From the NCBI GenBank assembly GCA_023415835.1, contig JAEZJK010000048.1:40800-104799 (forward strand): a DNA stretch of 64,000 nucleotides. Reading direction: 5' to 3'. Both the position numbers and the translations under genes were made by a program. Under the pieces are notes generated by a model, which made no database searches, had not been told where the DNA came from, and saw only the letters and a list, made by a program, of their open reading frames with translations. The stretch is from Bacillota bacterium. Its GTDB lineage: Bacteria > Bacillota > UBA4882 > UBA8346. Shown here piece by piece: positions 15,228-24,588 of the stretch; the stretch's first letter is position 1, and every line of letters starts with the position of its first letter.

Positions 15228-17639
15228 TTACAATCTTTGCTTCATCTTTTCATAATGATAAATTACTTTCTTGTGCTCTACCGGATATTCGGCGGGAGTA
15301 TAGACTTTCAACGCTTCCCCAAAAGCCGCGAGCGCCCTGGTTAGATTCTCCTTGCGCTCCTGAAGGTCAGCCAGGATCGCATAGGCTTCCCCCATATCAA
15401 ACTGAACCTTGGCATAATCAGAAGGGAATTTTTCAATGGTAAACACCATTAATGCCCCTTGAAACGCCCCCATCGCATTGCGCAGCCGATCCGCCCGGAA
15501 TTCGTTATATTCGCTAATACTGTTAAAGGCAAAATTCTTAATGTTTTCCGCCATCATCTTATAAGTAATGCCTATTTGAAATGTTATCCCTGCGAATTCT
15601 TTGGGAAACCGGTCGCTGGTATAGTGTTGCAAAGCCGTTTCATAGGCGGAAATCGACTTCTGATAAACTTCTTTCTTTGCTTCGGCCACCTCGGCCAAAT
15701 CCCGGTACAGATCGCCCAAACGCCTTTGCAGACGGCTGCTCCGTTCCGGATCACCTATAATCGCCAGGATCGGCGCTGTTTCTCTTAAGGTTTTAACTGC
15801 CAAATTCAAATAGTTTTCTTTTTGATTGATATCGGCCCTGGCAACGAAAGTTTCAGCCAACGCTTCATTTAGGATTGCAAAGTCCAAAGGATGGTTTTCC
15901 AGGTTTAAAATCCCTTGGGCGTCTTGATAGCATTTCATTGCCTTTTGGAGATTGATTTCCTTGCTAATTAACTTGGCAAAATCCTGATAGGCGGATCCCA
16001 TTTTTTTCATTGCCCAGGCTTTCTCCAGTAGCAATTGTTTATCAGTATAGGTTTTTAACGCTGCTTCCAAAAACTCAATTGCTTTCCCAAAATAATCCGC
16101 TTGGCTTTCGGCCAACCCCAAATATTGATAGGCTTCTCCCAGTCCAATTTGGAGCTTTCCATACTTAACCGGCTCCTCCTCCGGATTGCATATCCCTAGC
16201 GCAGCTTCATATCCTTTGATTGCTTGCAAGAGGATGTCTTCTCGAAAATAACCCTTGACCGACAATAGCCGAGCCATACCTAAGTTTAACTGGCCGTCAA
16301 TAAATTCTCTAGGATATTTTGTGGGATTAAAAAGCCGGACCGCTGCTTCGAAAGCCCCAATAGCTTTATCGAGATATTCCTTTCCGTTATCATTCTCGGT
16401 AAGCGCCCAGTAGGCCTTACCGAGGTGGCTTTGGGTAATGGCATGCCGGAAAGGATACTGTTGGGCGCCATAGAGCTGAAGCGCCTTTTCATATTCAATG
16501 ACCGCCCGGGTTAGATTTTGGTCGCGATCCCGGATTGTTGCGATAATATTATGAATTATCCCCAGGTTCAAATGAGTTGAAGCGCAAATCTCCGCAACCG
16601 GGGAGAGCTTATCGAGTTTTAAAATTTCTTCGAAATAATGGATCGCTTTATCTAAATAAGAATCCTGGTTCCGGATATTCCAATATAATTTACAAGCCGA
16701 TCCCAAGTTATGGAGAATGAAAGCATAGCCCATCAGATATTCGGTAGACGAAATCAACACGTTCAGGACTTCCTTACAGATTTCCATTGCTTTGTTCAGA
16801 TTGGCCTCTTCATTATTAAGCCGGGCTAAATCAATATAAACGTTAGCCAGGCTGTTTAGGGTATGCGAATATTCAACTGCGTAGCTTTGAAGGTTGTAAA
16901 CCCGCAATGCCGCTTCATATGCCCCAATTGCATTATGATAATTAGCGATCGAATCCCGGGAGTCGGCTAAAAGACCATACGAATGCCCAAGCTGAAATTG
17001 AAGTAAAGCATAACTCGAAGGCGCCTGTTCCCGATTAACGCTTGGTAACATTTTTCGAAGGTGCTGGATCGCCTGCTCCAGATTGGGCTCGCGATCCCGA
17101 AAATCAGCCAAAGCATTATAAACAGCCCCCAATGATAAAGATATTGCCATATATTCATTAGAACTCACATTTTTGCCATAGGTTGACCATGCCTTCTTCA
17201 ATGATGATTCAGCCTTTTCAAAGGCATCAATCGCCTTACCAGTATTCAAATCCCGTTCCTGATACTGCGCTAGTGAACTGAAAACAGCTCCCAGGTTAAG
17301 TTGGGCAAAACCATATTCCCAATCATTTTCTTTAACTAAACTAAGGACACCCTCAAATGCGGCGCCCGCTTTAATGAGATCTCCAGTCTCTTCCTTAAGG
17401 AATCCCCTCTTCCGGTATGATATTCCCTGTGAAAGTAGAAGATAGGTATATACTTTCGGATCCCGAACCTTTGAAACTTGATCGAACAGACCTGCGATAT
17501 AAGCCAACCCTTCGTCAAAACGGTGTTCGTCTATGAACTGATTGACATTGTCCAAATGTACCAACAAACCCTGTTGAGCCTTATGTTTCGGGAATTCGGA
17601 CCTTTTAACGTCAAAGATGACATACTTGGTAAATTTCAT
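15228..17639 (-). CDS. Large TPR-repeat protein, about 803 aa
   Basis: The whole protein is made of about a dozen 60-residue double-helix-hairpin units of the type LGxAYxxLAxxxDxxxNLxKAIxAYExALxVY separated by P-x-x-YA or P-x-EFA turns. Examples are LGAVFSSLAQYQERDLNTGK, LGHSYGLLADSRDS and MGEAYAILADLQERKENL. Such arrays bind protein partners. There is no signal peptide, no TM segment and no effector domain such as CHAT. A paralogue with the same repeat style, but with a TM anchor, is at 30967-33558. ATG 17639 is chosen because GGGTG lies seven bases upstream; a TTG two codons earlier is possible. It lies between the aminotransferase terminator and murI. Confidence 0.85.
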   Translation of the reverse strand: MKFTKYVIFDVKRSEFPKHKAQQGLLVHLDNVNQFIDEHRFDEGLAYIAGLFDQVSKVRDPKVYTYLLLSQGISYRKRGFLKEETGDLIKAGAAFEGVLSLVKENDWEYGFAQLNLGAVFSSLAQYQERDLNTGKAIDAFEKAESSLKKAWSTYGKNVSSNEYMAISLSLGAVYNALADFRDREPNLEQAIQHLRKMLPSVNREQAPSSYALLQFQLGHSYGLLADSRDSIANYHNAIGAYEAALRVYNLQSYAVEYSHTLNSLANVYIDLARLNNEEANLNKAMEICKEVLNVLISSTEYLMGYAFILHNLGSACKLYWNIRNQDSYLDKAIHYFEEILKLDKLSPVAEICASTHLNLGIIHNIIATIRDRDQNLTRAVIEYEKALQLYGAQQYPFRHAITQSHLGKAYWALTENDNGKEYLDKAIGAFEAAVRLFNPTKYPREFIDGQLNLGMARLLSVKGYFREDILLQAIKGYEAALGICNPEEEPVKYGKLQIGLGEAYQYLGLAESQADYFGKAIEFLEAALKTYTDKQLLLEKAWAMKKMGSAYQDFAKLISKEINLQKAMKCYQDAQGILNLENHPLDFAILNEALAETFVARADINQKENYLNLAVKTLRETAPILAIIGDPERSSRLQRRLGDLYRDLAEVAEAKKEVYQKSISAYETALQHYTSDRFPKEFAGITFQIGITYKMMAENIKNFAFNSISEYNEFRADRLRNAMGAFQGALMVFTIEKFPSDYAKVQFDMGEAYAILADLQERKENLTRALAAFGEALKVYTPAEYPVEHKKVIYHYEKMKQRL

Positions 17640-17672
17640 TTCCAATCACCCTAAGTATAATAATACCAATGC

Positions 17673-18473
17673 TCAAACATTTGCTTTTAAAACGCTTACT
17701 TGTCCATAGGACCATAACTTGGCCACAACTTCGCTAACTGCGGCGGGGTCGCCACTGGTATAAAAGGCCTCTTTTCCCCCACTAGTTTGGGAATTCAGGG
17801 TCCGGTTGTGTTCCAATACGCGAAAGGTTTGTTTGGCGACAGCCAGGCCGGTATCAAGGATAGTAACACTTGAACCGCAGATTCTGTTGATTACCCCAAT
17901 CAAAAAAGGGTAATGGGTACAACCCAAAACCAAAGTATCGATTTGCTTTTCCAATAAAGGATCGAGATATTGATGTAACAGAGCCTCAGTCTCAGGAGTA
18001 TCTAGTTTTCCGGCCTCTACCAGTTCTACTAGTCCGGGGGCCGGTTGGGTGTATACCTCCACACCAGTCCCAAACCTTTCAACCAAGACCGAAAAACGGA
18101 CCCCATTCAAGGTCATGCTAGTGGCTAATACTCCAATCTTCCCGTTACGGGTTAGATCATGGGCGGGTTTGAGCGCCGGTTCAACTCCGACAATCGGTAT
18201 TTGAGGGTAGGCCTCCCTGACCTGATCCAAGCCTGCCACAGACGCCGAATTACATGCTACCACCACCGCCTTAACTCCGGACTCAACTAAAAATGCGGTT
18301 ACTTTCAAACTCCGCGCCCTGATTTCGGAAACTGGTTTAGTCCCGTACGGGCAGTGCGCCGTATCCGCCAAGTATAGCAAATTCTCCCCCGGAAGTATCC
18401 GCCTGATCTCCTTCAGGATTGAAAGCCCTCCGACACCGGAATCGAAGGCCCCGATTGCAGCTGAACCAGCCAC
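17673..18473 (-). CDS. murI: Glutamate racemase
   Basis: This cofactor-independent racemase supplies D-glutamate for peptidoglycan in the cytoplasm. The 266-aa protein shows AIGAFDSGVGGLSILKEI with the substrate Ser, the first catalytic Cys in VVVACNSASV, and the second in LVLGCTHYPFLIG. YLADTAHCPYGTKP is also typical. The GTG start at 18473 is preceded by AGGTG at nine bases. The following TPR gene on the same strand begins 33 bases after its stop and could be cotranscribed, though the functional link is not evident. Confidence 0.95.
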   Translation of the reverse strand: MAGSAAIGAFDSGVGGLSILKEIRRILPGENLLYLADTAHCPYGTKPVSEIRARSLKVTAFLVESGVKAVVVACNSASVAGLDQVREAYPQIPIVGVEPALKPAHDLTRNGKIGVLATSMTLNGVRFSVLVERFGTGVEVYTQPAPGLVELVEAGKLDTPETEALLHQYLDPLLEKQIDTLVLGCTHYPFLIGVINRICGSSVTILDTGLAVAKQTFRVLEHNRTLNSQTSGGKEAFYTSGDPAAVSEVVAKLWSYGQVSVLKANV

Positions 18474-18894
18474 TTTATAACACCTCGTTAAAATTTAATC
18501 TATCTAAATTAAAATAAATTTTATCTATGCCTTTCCATCCTTAAACCATGGATGGAAAAAGAAAATTAAAGTATTTATTTCAATTTATGAGTCAAGGGAA
18601 TATGCCGGAATAACCCGTGTGCGTCCAAAAACTTATTGATACATTTCTATCTATAGCGTTTCTATAATTCTAGTTTTACTTTATATATCCTGCCTTGATA
18701 GTCGCTTATGGTTTTAAATCAAAAATCACCTTTAAATAACGGATTCATTGACGGTTTATTAAAGGTGATTTTTTTGTGATTTATTTCTATAATAAAGTTT
18801 TAACATTTTTCTTTAAACCATACGCCTGAATAAAAGCGCCGCATCAAATATAAAGCGTAAAGTTTGCATCATCCATCAAAACTTACCGTTGACA
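18474..18894. other. 420-bp intergenic region with a large terminator-like hairpin
   Basis: No gene is seen. A long hairpin (18721-18776) pairs AAAAATCACCTTTAA with TTAAAGGTGATTTTT and has T-runs on both sides, so it can terminate in either direction. It is probably the end of the chemotaxis operon, which stops at 18895. The rest is AT-rich without recognisable signals. Confidence 0.7.
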
Positions 18895-19251
18895 CTAACT
18901 GAGTAGCGCCCTAATAATTTTTAATACCTTATCGGGTTCAAAGGGTTTAACTAGAAAATGTTTGGCCCCGGCTGAAATAGCTTCCATAACCACTTCTTTC
19001 TGGCCTAAAGCGCTGCAAACGATGATATTGGCATTGGGATCGATTTTCATAATCTCCTTAATGGCGGTTATCCCATCCATCTCGGGCATAGTGATATCCA
19101 TTGTCACCAAGGCGGGATGGTGTCCTTGATAGATTTCGATCGCCTCTAAACCGTTGGCCGCTTCCAGCACTTCTTTGAAACCGTTATCTTCAAGTATCTT
19201 CTTGAGCATCGCCCGCGCTAGGTTCGCGTCATCAACCACCAGAATTTTCAT
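18895..19251 (-). CDS. cheY: CheY chemotaxis response regulator
   Basis: The 118-aa protein is a single receiver domain, the signal that the CheA kinase phosphorylates to control the flagellar motor. It contains the acidic pocket VVDDANLARAML, the phosphoacceptor Asp in LVTMDITMPEMDGITAIKE near residue 54, the Thr/Ser position in IIVCSALGQ, and the conserved Lys in HFLVKPFEPDKV. ATG 19251 follows a GGGGTG site. It is the last gene of the che operon, 110 bases after cheB, and a large hairpin follows. No flagellar genes lie nearby, so an output other than flagella cannot be excluded. Confidence 0.93.
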   Translation of the reverse strand: MKILVVDDANLARAMLKKILEDNGFKEVLEAANGLEAIEIYQGHHPALVTMDITMPEMDGITAIKEIMKIDPNANIIVCSALGQKEVVMEAISAGAKHFLVKPFEPDKVLKIIRALLS

Positions 19252-19361
19252 AAGTACACCCCACTTATCAGATCCAAGATCGATAAACCCGATCTTAATA
19301 TTTAATATTTCGTATGATAATGATACTTCTCCTTAGTATCTCAAGTCAAACAAAATTTCTC

Positions 19362-20408
19362 CTATTCCATCTGGCCCCATTTATTAATCTCAGCCGCCAC
19401 TTGTTCTAAAGGAACGATTTTAATTGCCCCGCCATACTCGACTGCCTTTTGAGGCATACCATAAACCACTGAGCTCTTTTCATCCTGGGCAATGGTAAAA
19501 GCCCCTTGTTCGCGCATAGCTTTTAAGCCTTTGGCGCCGTCATCACCCATACCGGTAAGGATCACTCCCAACGCTTTTTTCCCCAGCGGGGCAACGGACG
19601 TTAAGGTATAGTCGATTGATGGATTATAAAACGTATTATTAACCGGCGGTTCTACCTTAACCAGATATCTGGAATTACGGCGTTCCACAGCCAAACTTTT
19701 CCCTCCGGGGACTACCAGCGCCTTTCCTCTTAATATCTCTTCCCCATCCTCGGCTTCTTTGACCCGGATCGCCCCGATTTGATCCAAAGTCTGGGCAAAA
19801 GCGCCGGTAAACATCGCCGGCATGTGTTGGATAATTACTATTCCAGGTAGATCAGAATCCAGCGATTTAAATAACTCTCCGATGGCGGTAGTCCCCCCGG
19901 TAGAAGCACCGATTGCAATTAAGCGTTCCGAAGCCCCGGTTTTTTTGGGGACGTTTGACTCCCGGGCACAGGGCGCCGGATTTTTAGTCGAGGCCAAACC
20001 GACTTTAACTTGAACGGCAGTCCTTAGTTTAGTGATAATTTCATTTTCTAAGAGCTTAATACCTTCTTTATAGCTTGTTTGAGGTTTTGCGATGATATCC
20101 ACTGCCCCTAAGTCTAGGGATTTTATCCCGATCCTACTGCTAACCTGAGTCCACGAACTTATCATTACCACTGGCATTGGTTTAAATTGCATTAGGCGCT
20201 CTAAAAATTCTAACCCGTCCATCTTGGGCATTACCACGTCCAAAGTTACAACATCAAACTTTACTGTTTTTAACAGTTCCAAAGCTTCGAGCGGATCCCC
20301 TAAAGATGCTACCACTTCCAGATCAGGGCTGGCGTTAATAATCTCCGAAAGAAGTTGGCGAAATAATGCTGAATCATCAAGCACCAACACACGATACTTT
20401 TGACCCAT
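19362..20408 (-). CDS. cheB: CheB protein-glutamate methylesterase
   Basis: The 348-aa protein removes methyl groups from chemoreceptor glutamates and deamidates glutamines, an adaptation step. Residues 1-120 form a receiver domain (VLVLDDSALFRQLL, phosphoacceptor in VVTLDVVMPKMDGLEFL). After a linker, the methylesterase domain has the catalytic Ser in AIGASTGGTTAIGELF, His in IIQHMPAMFTGAFA, and Asp in LTGMGDDGAKGLKAM. The start ATG 20408 follows GGGAG. It is 17 bases downstream of cheR in the operon, the enzyme with the opposing activity. Confidence 0.96.
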   Translation of the reverse strand: MGQKYRVLVLDDSALFRQLLSEIINASPDLEVVASLGDPLEALELLKTVKFDVVTLDVVMPKMDGLEFLERLMQFKPMPVVMISSWTQVSSRIGIKSLDLGAVDIIAKPQTSYKEGIKLLENEIITKLRTAVQVKVGLASTKNPAPCARESNVPKKTGASERLIAIGASTGGTTAIGELFKSLDSDLPGIVIIQHMPAMFTGAFAQTLDQIGAIRVKEAEDGEEILRGKALVVPGGKSLAVERRNSRYLVKVEPPVNNTFYNPSIDYTLTSVAPLGKKALGVILTGMGDDGAKGLKAMREQGAFTIAQDEKSSVVYGMPQKAVEYGGAIKIVPLEQVAAEINKWGQME

Positions 20409-20425
20409 ACTAATCTCCCTATTGT

Positions 20426-21250
20426 TTATTTCTTCTGATAAATACTTTTCTTAAAATGTATCCATCTAGGATCCGAAAAATTTAATGATTCCGAGTGGCC
20501 TAAGAATAAATAACCGCCACTCTTTAAAAAATTATAGAAACCTTGAACCACTTTTTCCTGAGACGCGCGGGCTAAATAAATAAAAACATTCCTACATAAA
20601 ATCAGGTCAAACTTGATATAATCCGGAATATCCATCTTTTCAACCAGGTTTATCTTGCGGAAATGAATTTGTTCACGTAATCTAGGTTTAACTTGATAAT
20701 AATCCGGTTTCGCTGTCAGCTGCATAAAGTACTTTTGCCTCAAATCTTTAGGAATTTCTCCGAGCCTATCTTGAGGATACTCTCCAGCCATCCCCTCCTG
20801 CAGTTTAACGATACTAATATCGGAGGCAAGGATCCGAAGATCCCATCCTGCGCCAAGCGCTTCATTCATTACTATGGCAAGTGTATATGCTTCTTCCCCT
20901 GATGAACACCCGGCCGACCAACACCTAAGCTTTTTTACTTTTTGATTGTTGGTAAGCAAAACCGGGAGCAATTCGCGCTGCAAGACCTGAAATTGATATG
21001 ACTCCCTAAAAAAACTGGTTACATTAGTAGTTACTAAAGCGACAAGCTTGTTAAATTCTGAAGGGTCCTTTTCCAATATGTCCAAATAGGCTTGGTAACT
21101 TTTCAAATTAAGCTCATTAAGCCTTTTATGCAACCGGGATTGGACCAGGTATTTCTTCTGCGGCGTATAGTTAAAGCCCAGCCTTTGATTGAGCAAACGG
21201 CAGATTTGCTCAATTTCATGGTCACTCGCTTCTCTGGTTAGGTTATACAT
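20426..21250 (-). CDS. cheR: CheR chemoreceptor methyltransferase
   Basis: CheR uses S-adenosylmethionine to methylate receptor glutamates. The 274-aa product has the N-terminal helical domain with LVTTNVTSFFRESYQF, the SAM pocket RCWSAGCSSGEEAYTLAIV, ASDISIVKLQEG, and FDLILCRNVFIYL with the catalytic core. ATG 21250 is preceded by GGAG at eight bases and overlaps the CheW-like stop by 8 bases, so the pair is translationally coupled. Frame upstream of 21250 is open but has no better ribosome site. Confidence 0.95.
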   Translation of the reverse strand: MYNLTREASDHEIEQICRLLNQRLGFNYTPQKKYLVQSRLHKRLNELNLKSYQAYLDILEKDPSEFNKLVALVTTNVTSFFRESYQFQVLQRELLPVLLTNNQKVKKLRCWSAGCSSGEEAYTLAIVMNEALGAGWDLRILASDISIVKLQEGMAGEYPQDRLGEIPKDLRQKYFMQLTAKPDYYQVKPRLREQIHFRKINLVEKMDIPDYIKFDLILCRNVFIYLARASQEKVVQGFYNFLKSGGYLFLGHSESLNFSDPRWIHFKKSIYQKK

Positions 21251-22580
21251 CCGGTTTCTCCTCAGAAGCTTCGATTCCGTCAAGCTGTATACATTGATTG
21301 CCATTACCGGGAGATAGGCCTTTCAATCCCGCTTGCGATTCGGCTTCCAATTCCTTTAAGATTCCTTCGATAACTTTATCCGATAGGCCTTGCCCTGTTT
21401 GGTTTAGGTTGACCATTTCAGTAGTGGCCTTCATTTGAAATAAATCTTTAGGGTAATTCACAGCCAAATCCGACTCAACCTGTTCCGGCTTTAAAACACC
21501 CTCTAATGCGTTAGTTGATTCCAAGCTTGCCTGCTCTTTATTTAAAGCCTGATTTGAGCCAGTGTCAAACTTCGGGCCGGACTGATCGGACAGTTCATTT
21601 ACCTTTTCTTTTTCCAGTTCAAATTCGGTTAAGATTCTCTCAGGTTCCATTGGATCCACTAAAGCTTGATCGTTTTTAGCCGCGGAATCGGTCTCTTCCA
21701 ACGGTATGCCTTCAGTTTCTGTAAGCGGTTGAGGCTCTATGTTTAAACACTCTTCCGCTTCCTGTTCTGGCTTAGGCGCAGTCCTGTTTAAGAGATCCTC
21801 CAGTTCCTTAGGATCGATGAGGCAGTTTGAGGATTTTTTGTATTCGACTTCAGCTTCTTCAGGCTGGGTTAATTGAGGTTCTTCACTAACCGGCCCTGTT
21901 TGGGGTTCAAGTAATTCGGGCACAGTATCAAATGGTTGAGAACCCCCCCCATCTTCTAAAGATATATCCGAAGCGGGATCAGCCGCGCATATCTTTTCCG
22001 GTATGCTTTGGCCGCCAGCTTTAATTTCTGGAAGAAAACTTGGCGCTTCAACTTTAGTGAAGCTTTCAGGCTGACCCGGTACTTCCAAAGCTGCCTGAGC
22101 AGGTTTAGTTTCAATCATTTTGTCAAGATCAAGCAATAAGACCAAATGCCCACTGAAAATAGCCACGCTCTTCAAATATTTCGTTTTTTCCCCAAAATTA
22201 AAGGCGGTTACCTTTTTGATCGAGGCCACTGGGATAAAATTTAAATCCAGTACCCGCTCGGCTGTAATCCCAAAAGCGCTTATACTCGACTCAACTACGA
22301 TCGTTACTGTATCGTCACCATATACAACCGGCCCCAGCCCAAAAATCATTCGCAAGTCTATGATTGGAATGATTTTGCCGCGGAAAATGGCCATTCCATG
22401 CACATTGACAAAATTATTAGGCATTTTTAAAGGAGCCATATACTTTACAAGCTCCAATACCTTTTGAGCTTCGACTCCGAACTCTTCGTTGTCAACTGTA
22501 AAGATTATGTATGGTTCAGTATGTTTAGCCTCGGTATTGCTGGTATGATAATTTTCAATTGAATGGCTGATTTTTAACAT
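21243..22580 (-). CDS. CheW-like coupling protein with a long acidic C-terminal tail
   Basis: About residues 20-160 form a CheW domain: IIFTVDNEEFGVEAQKVLEL, KMPNNFVNVHGMAIFRGKII, PIIDLRMIFGLG and LVLLLDLDKMI. This adaptor normally joins CheA to receptors. The remaining 280 residues or so are an acidic, Pro/Glu/Gln-rich, low-complexity region predicted to be disordered, with repeated E-P-E and L-E-E/L-L-N motifs. Ordinary CheW is about 150-170 aa, so the tail more than doubles it. ATG 22580 was chosen because a GGGGGG run lies seven bases upstream; an in-frame TTG at 22598 is possible. It sits between cheA and cheR. Confidence 0.88.
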   Translation of the reverse strand: MLKISHSIENYHTSNTEAKHTEPYIIFTVDNEEFGVEAQKVLELVKYMAPLKMPNNFVNVHGMAIFRGKIIPIIDLRMIFGLGPVVYGDDTVTIVVESSISAFGITAERVLDLNFIPVASIKKVTAFNFGEKTKYLKSVAIFSGHLVLLLDLDKMIETKPAQAALEVPGQPESFTKVEAPSFLPEIKAGGQSIPEKICAADPASDISLEDGGGSQPFDTVPELLEPQTGPVSEEPQLTQPEEAEVEYKKSSNCLIDPKELEDLLNRTAPKPEQEAEECLNIEPQPLTETEGIPLEETDSAAKNDQALVDPMEPERILTEFELEKEKVNELSDQSGPKFDTGSNQALNKEQASLESTNALEGVLKPEQVESDLAVNYPKDLFQMKATTEMVNLNQTGQGLSDKVIEGILKELEAESQAGLKGLSPGNGNQCIQLDGIEASEEKPDV

Positions 22581-22617
22581 TGAACGCCCCCCTGGCAATC
22601 CATAGTCAAGGCGCAGG

Positions 22618-24588
22618 TTAGTTTGAATCTAGATTACGGATATTAATGATTAAAGCTATTTCACCGCCACCTAAGCTCGCAGCCCCGGAGATCATCGGGT
22701 TGTTCGGAAAAGCAGGGTTAATCTGTTTAATCAAAATTTCTTCCTGGCCGGCTAATTCATCAACTATTAAACCCATTTTGCCGCGGCCATTTTTAAACAC
22801 CACCAAAGGAATTTGCTCCAAATCCGACCCCTTCCCGAACCCGAATATCTCTCGGAGGTCAATTATGGGAAAAGCCTCCTGACGCAAGGTGTAAACCATT
22901 TGGTCGGTGACGGTATGGATATCGCCTTTCTCAATCATCAGGCTTTCCAGTACATCGCTGGAGGGTATCCCAAAAAACTGTTTGCCGACCTTAACCAATA
23001 GGGCTTGAATAATTGCCAAAGTTAATGGGACTTTAAGATTAAAAGTTGTCCCTTTATTCCGCTCGGTAACAACTTCGATATCACCCTTTAAAGCGTTAAT
23101 ACTATTTAAAACTACATCCAGCCCTACTCCGCGCCCGGAGATGTCGCTGATTGCCTCGGCGGTCGAGAACCCGGGAGCGAATATCAGCTTATATGCTTCA
23201 TCTTCACTAATTTTATCGTCTGCATCGAGGATGCCGTTTTTAACGGCTTTTTCCTTAATTTTATTTAAGTCAAGCCCTCCGCCATCATCACTTACCCTAA
23301 TTACGATATAATCACCATCTTGATAAGCCCCTAATGTAACATGGCCAATTTCTGGTTTGCCTACGGCGATTCGCTGGTCACCGCTTTCCAACCCATGGTC
23401 AACCGCATTACGGATGATGTGGGTTAATGGATCCACCAAATTCTCGGCCATTTGCTTATCAATCTCCGTATCCTCACCGAAAATAGTAAGTTCGACCTGT
23501 TTATCTTTTTTCTTAGCGACATCCCGGATAATCTTGGGGAAACGCGTGAAAAGTTGCCGTACCGGAACCATCCGCAAATCCATTATATCTTCTTGAAAAT
23601 TAGCGGTTAACTGTTCTAGCTTTTGAACGACTTTAGTTAGTTGGTTCCAAGTTATCTGCCCCTGATAACCTAGTTGCGTTAATCGGTTCAAATTGGCTTT
23701 GATGTTAAGCAATTCACCCACATTATTAAGGAGCTTATCAATCTTTACCGATTCAACCCTAATAGTGCGTTCGCCGATTGGTGCCGCCGAAGGTTCCTGG
23801 TGTTCCGGTTCTGCCTTTGGCTTGGCTTTTACTTCTTCCGGACGGTAAACCCATCTTCGCATCCTGGTCTCTAAGGCGTCATTCACCGGATAAGTGGTTA
23901 TAGTATTCTCTTGCTCGGGCGTCAGCGGAGTCTCCACTAATAAAACCGCTTTGAAAATATCAAATTTTTCAGCCGCCAACTCCTGAATTGCCGGAACCAT
24001 CTTATAAATCCGGCCATACTTTTCAAGATACTTAACAAAAACTAAAGCCGACGCCGATTTCATAGTGGCATCCAGTGAAAATTGAACTTCAACTCCGTAA
24101 ACATCTTTCCCGGAATTCTGCCATAACGCAATCTCTTGTTTTTCCGATTCACTAAGGGTTAGGACGTTATTATAACGGTCTTTAGGTAAAGTGTCTTGTT
24201 CCGTTCGATAATTAAACTCTTCCTTCCAACGGCCGATCTGATCCGCTTGATCCCAGTGGCCGCTCTCAATGTAATCGTAAACTTCGTCGCAAAATTGAAT
24301 CAAGTTGCCAATCTTGTCCGCATTCAACCTGAAGATCGTCTTGCGGACCCCGTCAAATAAGTTCTCCACCAGATGCATGCTCTCTTTAAGTTCGTCCAAC
24401 CCCATCATTCCGGAAGAGCCTTTTACATTATGAGCCAACCGGAACAGCTCATTAATTACCTCATCTTGTTTGTCGGGATTTTGTTTTAACTCCATCAAGA
24501 TCTCGGTAAAGCGTTCTAACTGTTCCCGAGTCTCATTCTTAAACAAAGATACTAACGAATCTTCCATATTAATCGTTGCATCAGCCAT
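22618..24588 (-). CDS. cheA: CheA chemotaxis histidine kinase
   Basis: The 656-aa kinase autophosphorylates and passes phosphate to CheY and CheB. The HPt domain (1-110) carries the phosphorylated His53 in LAHNVKGSSGMMGLDEL. A central region of about 160 residues is less conserved and may be the P2 part. The dimerisation helices precede the ATPase: N box DPLTHIIRNAVDHGLE, G1 IRVSDDGGGLDLNKIK, and G2 ISGRGVGLDVVLNSI. A C-terminal CheW-like P5 domain begins near IIQALLVKVGKQFFGIP. The start overlaps the cheD stop by 8 bases. No residue essential for catalysis appears to be missing. Confidence 0.96.
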   Translation of the reverse strand: MADATINMEDSLVSLFKNETREQLERFTEILMELKQNPDKQDEVINELFRLAHNVKGSSGMMGLDELKESMHLVENLFDGVRKTIFRLNADKIGNLIQFCDEVYDYIESGHWDQADQIGRWKEEFNYRTEQDTLPKDRYNNVLTLSESEKQEIALWQNSGKDVYGVEVQFSLDATMKSASALVFVKYLEKYGRIYKMVPAIQELAAEKFDIFKAVLLVETPLTPEQENTITTYPVNDALETRMRRWVYRPEEVKAKPKAEPEHQEPSAAPIGERTIRVESVKIDKLLNNVGELLNIKANLNRLTQLGYQGQITWNQLTKVVQKLEQLTANFQEDIMDLRMVPVRQLFTRFPKIIRDVAKKKDKQVELTIFGEDTEIDKQMAENLVDPLTHIIRNAVDHGLESGDQRIAVGKPEIGHVTLGAYQDGDYIVIRVSDDGGGLDLNKIKEKAVKNGILDADDKISEDEAYKLIFAPGFSTAEAISDISGRGVGLDVVLNSINALKGDIEVVTERNKGTTFNLKVPLTLAIIQALLVKVGKQFFGIPSSDVLESLMIEKGDIHTVTDQMVYTLRQEAFPIIDLREIFGFGKGSDLEQIPLVVFKNGRGKMGLIVDELAGQEEILIKQINPAFPNNPMISGAASLGGGEIALIINIRNLDSN

